From assembly GCF_034653355.1 (NCBI RefSeq), contig NZ_JAYEER010000004.1, positions 2,418,001 through 2,482,000 of the forward strand: a stretch of 64,000 nt of DNA, given 5' to 3'. The notes below the pieces were generated by a model. The model saw only the letters and a program-made list of their open reading frames with translations. It was not told the DNA's origin and did no database searches. A program made the translations under genes and the position numbers. This DNA is from Nitrospirillum sp034653355 (GTDB lineage Bacteria; Pseudomonadota; Alphaproteobacteria; Azospirillales; Azospirillaceae). Below, in pieces: positions 57,517 to 64,000 of this stretch. Each line of letters starts with the position of its first letter. The stretch's first letter is position 1.

Positions 57517-58460
57517 TGACCGATGCCGCCGCCGAGCTTCCCACCACCCCGGGCCGCTGGGCGCACCCCGGCCTGCGGGGCGCGTTGTGGGGCCTGCTGG
57601 CGGTGGCGGTGTGGGCGGGGTCCTTCGTCATCACCCGCATGGGCGTGAAGGCCGGCCTGAACGCCTTCGACCTGGTGGCCCTGCGCTTCGCCACCGCCGG
57701 CGCCCTGATGGTTCCCATCCTGCGCCGCCGGGGCCTGGCCTTCGACCGGCTGGGCCTGGGCGGACTGGCGCTGCTGGTGGCGGGATCGGGGGCGCCCTAC
57801 GCCCTGATGCTGGCGGCCGGCGCCCGCCATGCCCCGGCCTCGCACGCGGCGGCCCTGACCCCCGGCCCCATGGCGGCCATGACCGCCGTGCTGGGCGCCC
57901 TGTTCCTGCGCGAGCGCCTGCCGGTCATCGGCTGGGCCGGCGTGGGCCTGATCCTGGGCGGCAGCGCCCTGATCGGCGGGCCCAGCCTGTTCAGCGGCGG
58001 CGGCGACGGCGCGGCCCTGGGCCACGCCCTGTTCCTGGGCGGCGCGTTCATGTGGGCCATCTACGTCATCGTCCTGCGGCGCAGCGGTGTCGGCCCGCTG
58101 CATGCCACCGCCATCGTCGCCACCGGGTCGGCGCTGCTGTACCTGCCGCCCTACCTGTTGTTTTTACCCAAGGGCATCGGTCAGGCGGCCCTGCCCGACG
58201 TCGCCCTGCAGGCTGTCTATCAGGGCTGCTTCACCACCCTGGTGGGATTGGCCGCCTTCAACCGCGCCGTGGTGCTGCTGGGCGCCACCGGGGCCGCCGC
58301 CCTGCCGGCCCTGATTCCCGTCGTCACCCTGGGCCTGGGCGCCCTGATGCTGGGCGAGGCGCCCAGCCTGGCGGAGACGGCCGCGACCCTGCTGATCGGC
58401 GGCGGCGTATTGGTCACCACGCTGGCGCGCAATCGTCGTCCCCCACCCTCAAAAACTTAA
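57516..58460 (+). CDS. EamA/DMT family transporter
   Basis: This 314-residue inner-membrane protein has ten helices in two EamA repeats, typical of RhaT/YdcZ-type metabolite exporters. Blocks include SFVITRMGVKAGLNAFDLVALRFATAGALM, PGPMAAMTAVLGALFLRERLPVIGWAGVGLILGGSALIGG and GEAPSLAETAATLLIGGGVLVTTLAR. The ATG overlaps the dapB stop by one base. Substrate unknown. A small hairpin (58461-58475) follows the stop. Confidence 0.88.
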   Translation: MTDAAAELPTTPGRWAHPGLRGALWGLLAVAVWAGSFVITRMGVKAGLNAFDLVALRFATAGALMVPILRRRGLAFDRLGLGGLALLVAGSGAPYALMLAAGARHAPASHAAALTPGPMAAMTAVLGALFLRERLPVIGWAGVGLILGGSALIGGPSLFSGGGDGAALGHALFLGGAFMWAIYVIVLRRSGVGPLHATAIVATGSALLYLPPYLLFLPKGIGQAALPDVALQAVYQGCFTTLVGLAAFNRAVVLLGATGAAALPALIPVVTLGLGALMLGEAPSLAETAATLLIGGGVLVTTLARNRRPPPSKT

Positions 58461-58475
58461 AGTCTCAAAGACTTA
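58461..58475. terminator. Weak hairpin after the EamA gene
   Basis: AAGTCT-CAA-AGACTT forms a 6-bp stem with a 3-base loop directly after the stop, in AT-rich sequence. It has no clear T run and is at best a weak terminator. Confidence 0.35.
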
Positions 58476-58541
58476 ATTGACCGCCCGGGATCGCGGCGCG
58501 ACAGTCGGAGCGGGAGAAACCACCGCCTCGGATGCCATGCC

Positions 58542-61013
58542 GTGAAGGAAAAAGAACTGCGCATGGCGCTCGTCTGCTACGGCGGGGTGTCGCTGGCCGT
58601 CTACATGCACGGCGTCACCAAGGAACTGCTGAAGCTGGCCCGCGCCTCGCGCGTGTTCCACGGCACCCATGACCCCCGGCTGCGGGCCCAGGGCAGTTAC
58701 CAGGCCCTGCAGGACGACCTGGCCCGCCGCATCGGCTACAGCAGCGGCGCCAGCCTGGATGGCGGCGCCCAGACGCCGGACACGGAGGAGGTCTACGTCG
58801 CCCTGCTGCAGGAGGTGGGTGCCCATATCGACCTGCGCATCGTCATCGACGTCATCGCCGGATCGTCCGCCGGCGGCATCAACGGCGTGCTGCTGGCCCG
58901 CGCCCTGGCGCATGACCTGGACCTGGACGCCCTGACCGAACTGTGGCTGGACGGGGCCGACGTCACCAACCTGATGGTGGAGGACGGCCGGGCGACGAAG
59001 TGGAGCAAGTGGTTCCTGAAGCCCTTCCTGGCCTATGGCCTGGGGCGGCTGATGCGCCTGGCGCCGGATGACGAGATGCGGTGGAAGCTGTCCATGTTCG
59101 TGCGGTCCCGCTGGTTCAAGCCGCCGTTCGACGGCATGCGGCTGATGGAGATGCTGCTGGACGCGGCGTCCGCCATGGGGCGGCCGGTCAGCCCCTATGC
59201 CTCGCTGCTGCCGGCGGGGCAATCCCTGTCCCTGTTCGTCACCGTCACCGACTTCCACGGCTTCCTGCAGCGCATCCCCGCCCACGACCCGCCGTCGGTG
59301 GAGGAGCGGGAGCATCGCCACGTCCTCAAGTTCCACTACCGCCGCTGGCCTGGCGGCCAGGTGGATACGGATTTCGGCGAGGGCGCCGTCCCCGGCCTGG
59401 TGTTCGCCGCCCGCGCCTCCTCCTCCTTCCCCGGCGCCTTCGCGCCGGCGCACCTGAAGGCGCTGGACGGCCTGCTGGCCCGGCGGGGCCAGGCCTGGCC
59501 GGAGCGGGAACGCTTCCTGAAGCGCAACTTCCGCCGCTACAACGCCGCCGGCGTGGACCCGGGGCGCATCAGCTTCATCGACGGCAGCGTGCTGAACAAC
59601 AAGCCCTTCGCCGAGGCCCTGCGCGCCATCTCGGGCCGCCCGGCCTATCGCGAGGTCGACCGCCGGCTGATCTACATCGACCCCGACCCCGCCCACCTGA
59701 AGCGGGTGGCCAGGGCGGAGACGCCGGGCTTTTTCCGCACGCTCAAGGGGGCATTGTCCGACATTCCGCGCAATGAGCCGGTGCGCGACGAACTGGTGTC
59801 CATCGACCGTAACAACGCCCGGGTGCGGCAGCTGCGCTCCGTCATCGACGCCGCCCGCCCCGGCATCACCCAGCTGGTGCATGAGGTGGTGGGGGGTGAG
59901 CCGCCGGCCGAACTAACCTACGCCCAAATCCATGACTGGCGGGAAATCGCCAACGGCCGCGCGGCCCAGGAGGCGGGCTTCGCCTATGAGGCCTACGTCC
60001 GCCTCAAGCTGACCTCGGTGCTGGACGCCATGGGCCGGCTGGTGGCGGTGGGGTGCGGCTATCAGCCGGGCACGGCGGCGGCACGCCAGGCGACGGATGC
60101 CCTGCACGCCTGGGCGCGGGCCACCGGCATCACCCCCGACCAGGTGTCGACCTGGAGCCTGGAACGGCGGGAGGACGGCATGCCGGGCGGCGACGCGCCG
60201 CCCTGGGTGCGCTTCCTGCTGGCCTTCGACGTGGGATTTCGCGGCCGGCGCCTGCGCTTCGTCATCCGCGCCCTGAATGAGCTGTATGCACGGCTGGAGG
60301 AGGACGAGTTCGCCGACGTCGCCGCCCGCGACCTGGATGAGATCAAGGCGAACCTGTACGACTGCCTGGAGCGGCTGCGTGTCTACGAGTTGGGCGCCTT
60401 TCTCAGCGCCGAGGAGCGCGAGGCCCTGGCGGTGCCCTTCGTCGAGCCCCTGGCCATGGGCCGCCAGCCGGACGTGGCGGCGGTGGACCAGGTGATGTGG
60501 GACCTGGCGCGGCGCATCGACCTGAACGCCATCAACCAGCAGGTGGACGAGATCTTCGCCCTGATGGGCCTGAACATGCTGGGCGTGGCGGCGCGACGGG
60601 AGCTGTTCGTCGCCTACGTCGGCTTCGCCTTCTGGGACGTGCTGACCTTTTCCATCAGCGGGTGGCGAGAGCTGGACGATCTGGAGGAGGTGCGGGTGGA
60701 CCGCATTAGTCCGGACGACGCCCGCTTCTGCCAGGCCATGGGCGGCGCCATCCCGCTGAAGGGGCGGGAGATCAACCATTTCGGTGCCTTTTTCAGCCGC
60801 GTGCACCGTGAGAGCGACTACCTCATGGGTCGCCTGCACGCCACCGACCGCCTGGTGGACCTGGTGCTGGACGCCGCCGGCCATCCACCGGGCGTGGACG
60901 GCCCCGGCCTGAAGCGCCGCCTGTTCGCCGCCATCGCCCGGACGGAGCGGCAACGCCTGGGCGACCGGTCGCCCGCCTTGCGCTGGCTGGAGAGCCTGTT
61001 GGCGGAAGGGTGA
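58542..61013 (+). CDS. Patatin-like protein (TIGR03607/DUF3376 type)
   Basis: This 823-residue protein has an N-terminal patatin domain and a long DUF3376 region. It starts MKEKELRMALVCYGGVSLAVYMHGVTKEL (GTG), the family start. The catalytic Ser109 is in AGSSAGGIN and the Asp347 in FIDGSVLNNKPF, forming the Ser-Asp dyad of a lipid acyl hydrolase. The C-terminal part is helical and ends near TERQRLGDRSPALRWLESLLAEG. No signal peptide or membrane segment is clear, so it acts in the cytoplasm or at the inner membrane. It is monocistronic. Substrate and role of this family are not established; toxin delivery is unlikely from its context. Confidence 0.9.
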   Translation: MKEKELRMALVCYGGVSLAVYMHGVTKELLKLARASRVFHGTHDPRLRAQGSYQALQDDLARRIGYSSGASLDGGAQTPDTEEVYVALLQEVGAHIDLRIVIDVIAGSSAGGINGVLLARALAHDLDLDALTELWLDGADVTNLMVEDGRATKWSKWFLKPFLAYGLGRLMRLAPDDEMRWKLSMFVRSRWFKPPFDGMRLMEMLLDAASAMGRPVSPYASLLPAGQSLSLFVTVTDFHGFLQRIPAHDPPSVEEREHRHVLKFHYRRWPGGQVDTDFGEGAVPGLVFAARASSSFPGAFAPAHLKALDGLLARRGQAWPERERFLKRNFRRYNAAGVDPGRISFIDGSVLNNKPFAEALRAISGRPAYREVDRRLIYIDPDPAHLKRVARAETPGFFRTLKGALSDIPRNEPVRDELVSIDRNNARVRQLRSVIDAARPGITQLVHEVVGGEPPAELTYAQIHDWREIANGRAAQEAGFAYEAYVRLKLTSVLDAMGRLVAVGCGYQPGTAAARQATDALHAWARATGITPDQVSTWSLERREDGMPGGDAPPWVRFLLAFDVGFRGRRLRFVIRALNELYARLEEDEFADVAARDLDEIKANLYDCLERLRVYELGAFLSAEEREALAVPFVEPLAMGRQPDVAAVDQVMWDLARRIDLNAINQQVDEIFALMGLNMLGVAARRELFVAYVGFAFWDVLTFSISGWRELDDLEEVRVDRISPDDARFCQAMGGAIPLKGREINHFGAFFSRVHRESDYLMGRLHATDRLVDLVLDAAGHPPGVDGPGLKRRLFAAIARTERQRLGDRSPALRWLESLLAEG

Positions 61014-61049
61014 GGCCGCCCACCGCGAAGGAGCGAAGCGACAAGGCCG

Positions 61050-61144
61050 CGACCGCGGCCGCCGGAAGTTTCCGGGCAGCGGAGCGGACTGGAAACTGAG
61101 GATAAGCCCAAGCCAGCGGATGCTGGCGCCCGGCGCCTGAGGGA
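61050..61144 (+). repeat. Dispersed palindromic repeat, copy C
   Basis: Longest copy: GGCCGCGA-CC-GCGGCC hairpin, TTTCCGG, AGCGGACTGGAAACTGAGGA, TAAGCC, a CAGCGGATGCTG hairpin and the ending GCGCCCGGCGCCTGAGGGAAG. It fills the gap between the convergent patatin and DUF2244 genes. It matches copy A nearly base by base across the middle. Confidence 0.85.
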
Positions 61145-61146
61145 AG

Positions 61147-61644
61147 CTAAACCAAGCCTTGGCGATGTTTCGCCAGGGCTTGGTTGAGTGCGCTGGCCAC
61201 CTGCACCCGTTCTTCCATGGGCAGGAAGGCGCCCACCACCAGGCGCTTGCCGTGGCTGGTCAGCACCACCTGGCTGTCGTGTTGGGCGGGGTCGTCCATA
61301 TGGACGCGCAGCCAATAGGGGATGAAGGACCAGCTGCGGCTGGGGCGGCGGGGTTCCACCCGTTCCACCGTCAGGGCCCGGTCGGTCAGCTCCACCCGCT
61401 CATACAGCCGGGCGGAGCGGTAGCTGGCGCGGAACGCCAGATAGATCACCAACACGTCCACGCCGCAGAAACCGATGACCGGCCAGGCGCCGCGCAGGAA
61501 GAAGACCAGGCCCACGCCGAAGCTGACCGCCGCCACCAGCCCCATGAGGATGCGGAACCCCTTCGGCGACAGGCTGCGGTGGGGCCGCAGGATGACGCTG
61601 AGCCAAGTCTGCCTCAGGGTGGTTTCGTCATGGATCATGGACAA
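61147..61644 (-). CDS. DUF2244 domain membrane protein
   Basis: This 165-residue protein has two hydrophobic segments (about 32-50 and 55-72, GLVAAVSFGVGLVFFLRGAWPVIGFCGVDVLVIYLAF) and a beta-rich cytoplasmic tail. The tail has YERVELTDRALTVERVEP and SQVVLTSHGKRLVVGAFLPMEERVQVASALNQAL, the DUF2244 signature. Function unknown; in alphaproteobacteria it often sits near cytochrome oxidase or endonuclease III genes, here 2 kb from nth. Confidence 0.85.
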   Translation of the reverse strand: MSMIHDETTLRQTWLSVILRPHRSLSPKGFRILMGLVAAVSFGVGLVFFLRGAWPVIGFCGVDVLVIYLAFRASYRSARLYERVELTDRALTVERVEPRRPSRSWSFIPYWLRVHMDDPAQHDSQVVLTSHGKRLVVGAFLPMEERVQVASALNQALAKHRQGLV

Positions 61645-61651
61645 AACAGTA

Positions 61652-61682
61652 GGGCGGCCTCACCACCCGGTAAAGGCCGCCC
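61652..61682 (-). terminator. Candidate terminator after the SDR gene
   Basis: GGGCGGCCT pairs with AGGCCGCCC in a 9-bp stem; on the minus strand it is followed by TACTGTTTTG. It lies about 50 bp after the SDR stop. Confidence 0.55.
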
Positions 61683-61734
61683 CGTGCGGGGCACCAGGCC
61701 CCGGTCATGCTGTCCGCGCTTGGGTACGCACACC

Positions 61735-62499
61735 TTAGCTACGGGTTATCGAAATGCCGCCGTCCACCAGCTGGGCGGTGCCGGTGACGAACGACGAGTT
61801 GTCCGACGCCAGGTAGAGGACGGCGCGGGCCAGTTCCTCCGGCTGGCCGGCGCGGCGCAAGGCGTGGGCGTTGTTCACCCAGTCACGCTTCTCCGCCGTG
61901 TCGTTGGCGGCGTGGTACATCTCGGTCTCCACCGCACCCGGCAGCACGGCGTTGACCCGCACGCCCTGGGGGCCGAACTCGGCGGCCAGCGCCTGGGTCA
62001 GGCCGATCAGGCCGGACTTGCTGGCGGCGTAGGCGGCCAAGCCGGGGAAGGCGAAGGTGTGGCCGACGAAGGTAGAGGTGAAGACCACCGAACCGCCACC
62101 GTTCTTCACCATCTGGCCGATCTGGTGCTTGGCGCCCAGGAAGGGGCCGGTGAGGTTCACGGCCAGGGTGTTGGCCCAGCCGGCCTCGCTCACGCCGGTG
62201 CTGGGGCCTGTCTCACCCAGGGTGCCGGCGTTGTTGAAGGCGATGTTCAGGCGGCCGAAACGTTCCACCGCCAGGGCCACCAGGGCCTGGTTATAGTCCT
62301 CGTGCTGGACGTCGCCGGCCAGCGCCACGGCCTGGCCGCCGGCGGCGGTGATCTCGGCCACCAAGCTGTCCAACTCCGCCTGGCGGCGGGCGCCGACCAC
62401 GACCTTGGCACCTTCCGTCGCGAACAGCTTGGCGGTGGCGCGACCGATGCCTGAGCTGGCGCCGGTGACGAGGGCGACCTTGTTCTGTAAACGAGCCAT
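61735..62499 (-). CDS. SDR family oxidoreductase
   Basis: This 254-residue short-chain dehydrogenase starts MARLQNKVALVTGASSGIGRATA (TGxxxGIG cofactor site). It has NNAG near 88, the Ser in SVVFTSTFVG, YAASK as the catalytic Tyr-Lys, and a C-terminal SSFVTGTAQLVDGG. Substrate unknown. It is divergent from a LysR regulator, with a palindromic site between, so it is probably its target. The ATG at 62499 is used; the frame upstream lacks similarity. Confidence 0.92.
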   Translation of the reverse strand: MARLQNKVALVTGASSGIGRATAKLFATEGAKVVVGARRQAELDSLVAEITAAGGQAVALAGDVQHEDYNQALVALAVERFGRLNIAFNNAGTLGETGPSTGVSEAGWANTLAVNLTGPFLGAKHQIGQMVKNGGGSVVFTSTFVGHTFAFPGLAAYAASKSGLIGLTQALAAEFGPQGVRVNAVLPGAVETEMYHAANDTAEKRDWVNNAHALRRAGQPEELARAVLYLASDNSSFVTGTAQLVDGGISITRS

Positions 62500-62601
62500 T
62501 TTTCTCTCCGATGCTGGGGTCGGCGCGACGACCGCGCCGCTGATAGACAAAGGTTTATCTTTCAGAAGGGCTTGCATCGATGGGGCAAAAGTGACTTGAT
62601 A

Positions 62602-62618
62602 ATTCATCTTTCCTGAAT
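62602..62618. promoter_or_regulatory. LysR-type operator candidate
   Basis: ATTC-N9-GAAT contains the T-N11-A core of LysR-family sites. It lies between the divergent SDR and LysR genes, 18 bp before the LysR start codon. Confidence 0.55.
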
Positions 62619-62635
62619 AATGACAGGACCACCCC

Positions 62636-63547
62636 ATGGACAGGCTGCGCGCGTTCGAGGTGTTCGCCACGGTGGTGTCGCGGGGCGGCTTCGCCAAGGC
62701 GGCGGACGCCCTGAACACCTCACCCGCTAACGTCACCCGCTATGTCAGTGAGCTGGAGACCTACCTGGGCAGCCGACTGCTGAACCGCACCTCGCGCCGG
62801 CTGTCGCTGACCGAGGCCGGCGAAGCGCTGTACGAGCGCGCGCAGACCATCCTGGAAGAAGTGGCGGAGGCGGAGGCGCTGGCCTCGGCCACCACGCTGA
62901 AGCCCCGGGGGCGGCTGCGGGTGAACGCGCCGTTGAGCTTCGGCATTTTGCATCTGGCGCCGCTATGGCCCCGCTTCATGCGGCAGTATCCCGACGTATT
63001 GCTGGACGTCGCCCTCACCGACCGGGTGGTGGACATGGTGGAGGAGGGGTTCGACCTGGGCATCCGCATCTCGCGCGGCGGCTCGCCCACCTACGCCGCG
63101 CGCAAGCTGGCCACCTCCCGCAACGTGCTGTGCGCGTCGCCCGACTATCTGGCCCGCCGGGGCGTGCCACGGACGCCGGACTGCCTGGCCAACCATGTGC
63201 GCGTCGCCTACAGCTATACCGGCGTGCCGGAGGACTGGGTGCTGCTGGACCCGGAGGGCAAGCCGGTGACCGTGCGCGTCCCCATCCGCCTGGTGACCAA
63301 CAACGGCGACACCGCCCGCGCGGCCGCCGTGGCGGGGGAGGGCATCATCTGGCAGCCCACCTTCCTGATCGGTGACGACCTGCGCACCGGCCGTCTGGTG
63401 CCGGTGCTGCCCGACCACCGCATCCCCGACATCGACATCCTGGCCGTCTATCCCAGCCGCCGCCATGTCAGCGCCAAGGTCCGCGCCCTGATCGACTTCC
63501 TGGCCGACGCCTTCCACGGCACCCCGGCGTGGGAGTGCCCCGCTTGA
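62636..63547 (+). CDS. LysR family transcriptional regulator
   Basis: This 303-residue LTTR has an N-terminal helix-turn-helix (LRAFEVFATVVSRGGFAKAADALNTSPANVTRYVSELETYLGSRLLNRTSRRLSLTEAG) followed by the substrate-binding domain (GRLRVNAPLSFG, then a LysR_substrate fold). It is of the ArgP/CrgA-like group. It is divergent from the SDR gene over a shared operator, so it is the likely regulator of that gene. Autoregulation is expected. Confidence 0.93.
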   Translation: MDRLRAFEVFATVVSRGGFAKAADALNTSPANVTRYVSELETYLGSRLLNRTSRRLSLTEAGEALYERAQTILEEVAEAEALASATTLKPRGRLRVNAPLSFGILHLAPLWPRFMRQYPDVLLDVALTDRVVDMVEEGFDLGIRISRGGSPTYAARKLATSRNVLCASPDYLARRGVPRTPDCLANHVRVAYSYTGVPEDWVLLDPEGKPVTVRVPIRLVTNNGDTARAAAVAGEGIIWQPTFLIGDDLRTGRLVPVLPDHRIPDIDILAVYPSRRHVSAKVRALIDFLADAFHGTPAWECPA

Positions 63548-63615
63548 TCCGCCCGCCCCACCACCCGTAGATTTGCCGGCCACATGGCCAGGCCGCCACG
63601 CCAGTCCCCTTTACC

Positions 63616-63720
63616 CTAGGCCCCGACCGGGGCCGCCGGAGCGAGCACCGCCCAGTTAGTGTAAAGGGGCGCGCAGCGAGGACAAGCCAAGGGCCGGACG
63701 GCCCGCCGGCGTCTGAGGAA
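63616..63720 (+). repeat. Dispersed palindromic repeat, copy D, ending in the nth ribosome binding site
   Basis: It contains GGCCCC/GGGGCC, GGAGCGAGCACCG, AGCGAGGACAAGCCAAGG, a GGCCGGACGGCC hairpin and the ending GGCGTCTGAGGAA, as in copy B. An 18-base insertion (CCCAGTTAGTGTAAAGGG) splits the first part. The terminal GAGGAA lies about 9 nt before the nth ATG and acts as its ribosome binding site. Confidence 0.8.
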
Positions 63721-63730
63721 CACGAAAAAC

Positions 63731-64000
63731 ATGAAACGCGCGAACATCGAGGAATTCTTCCGCAGGCTGGCGGAGCGGGACCCCGAACCGAAGACGGAAC
63801 TGGAATACGTCAACCCCTACACCCTGCTGGTGGCGGTGGTGCTGTCGGCCCAGGCAACGGATGTGGGCGTGAACAAGGCGACCAAGGCCCTGTTCCAGGT
63901 CGCCGACAACCCCGCCGCCATGGTGGCGCTGGGGGAGGCGACGGTGCGCGACCATGTGAAGACCATCGGCCTGTACAAGACCAAGGCCGCCAACGTCATC
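63731..64000 (+). CDS. nth: Endonuclease III (partial, runs off right edge)
   Basis: The first 90 residues are in the window: MKRANIEEFFRRLAERDPEPKTELEYVNPYTLLVAVVLSAQATDVGVNKATKALFQVADNPAAMVALGEATVRDHVKTIGLYKTKAANVI. This is the N-terminus of the DNA glycosylase/AP lyase that removes oxidised pyrimidines; LSAQATD and the GLYxxKA motif are diagnostic. The helix-hairpin-helix and the C-terminal 4Fe-4S cluster lie beyond the window. Its ribosome binding site is the end of repeat copy D. Confidence 0.93.
   Translation, partial: MKRANIEEFFRRLAERDPEPKTELEYVNPYTLLVAVVLSAQATDVGVNKATKALFQVADNPAAMVALGEATVRDHVKTIGLYKTKAANVI

Noticed and set aside
58542..61013. Patatin protein as an anti-phage CBASS/CapV-type effector
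   Set aside because: No cyclase or other defence gene is adjacent, and the sequence matches the chromosomal TIGR03607/DUF3376 family.

Overview
This is about 64 kb of high-GC chromosomal DNA that reads like an alphaproteobacterium of the Azospirillaceae (Nitrospirillum/Azospirillum type). The order hslU-hslV // hisB-hisH-(GNAT)-hisA-hisF-hisE-hinT, dnaJ after dnaK, a TIGR03607-type patatin protein and the cluster gshB-SirB1-yraN-rsmI // PBP activator all fit that group; the genus is a guess. No tRNA, rRNA, CRISPR array, insertion sequence or prophage was seen.

Region 1 (1-9.9 kb) is the accessory part. It is a leftward locus with a mini YD-repeat exported protein, an exported protein with a peptidase S74 (intramolecular chaperone) domain, a 2,025-residue Sec-exported RHS protein with a deaminase-like C-terminal tip, a DUF416-like putative immunity protein, and a displaced second copy of the RHS core that runs off the left edge. 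A 1.05-kb direct repeat brackets the tip/immunity cassette. A MafI-like orphan immunity gene lies upstream. This is the most unusual part of the window.

Region 2 (9.9-24.3 kb) is metabolic: an S9 peptidase, a KamA-like radical SAM protein, the last two steps of tyrosine/homogentisate breakdown (maiA, FAH family) facing a MarR regulator over a clear operator, a two-subunit molybdenum hydroxylase (IsoA/IsoB type), an amino-acid binding protein and a dicarboxylate/glutamate symporter.

Region 3 (24.5-37.2 kb) holds housekeeping genes: hslVU, the his operon, hinT, flavohemoglobin hmp behind an NsrR-like box, a LOG-family protein, and dnaK-dnaJ. Region 4 (37.3-50.6 kb) carries an uncharacterised acidic protein, a pair of ABC-2 permeases, recX, an MscS-type channel, a YedY-like molybdoenzyme, glutathione peroxidase, a PAS histidine kinase, DUF1289, gshB and a SirB1-type protein. 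Region 5 (50.7-64 kb) carries yraN-rsmI facing a LpoA-like lipoprotein, the zinc uptake genes znuB-znuC // znuA around a Zur box, dapB, an EamA transporter, the patatin protein, DUF2244, an SDR facing a LysR regulator, and the start of nth.

Two features cut across the window. First, four genes (hmp, recX, the MscS channel, the histidine kinase) each need a single-base correction in a short run of identical bases to give a full-length protein. This suggests indel errors in the assembly, though real frameshifts cannot be excluded. Second, four copies of a ~95-nt dispersed palindromic repeat lie in gene borders, and two of them end in the Shine-Dalgarno sequence of the next gene (hinT and nth).
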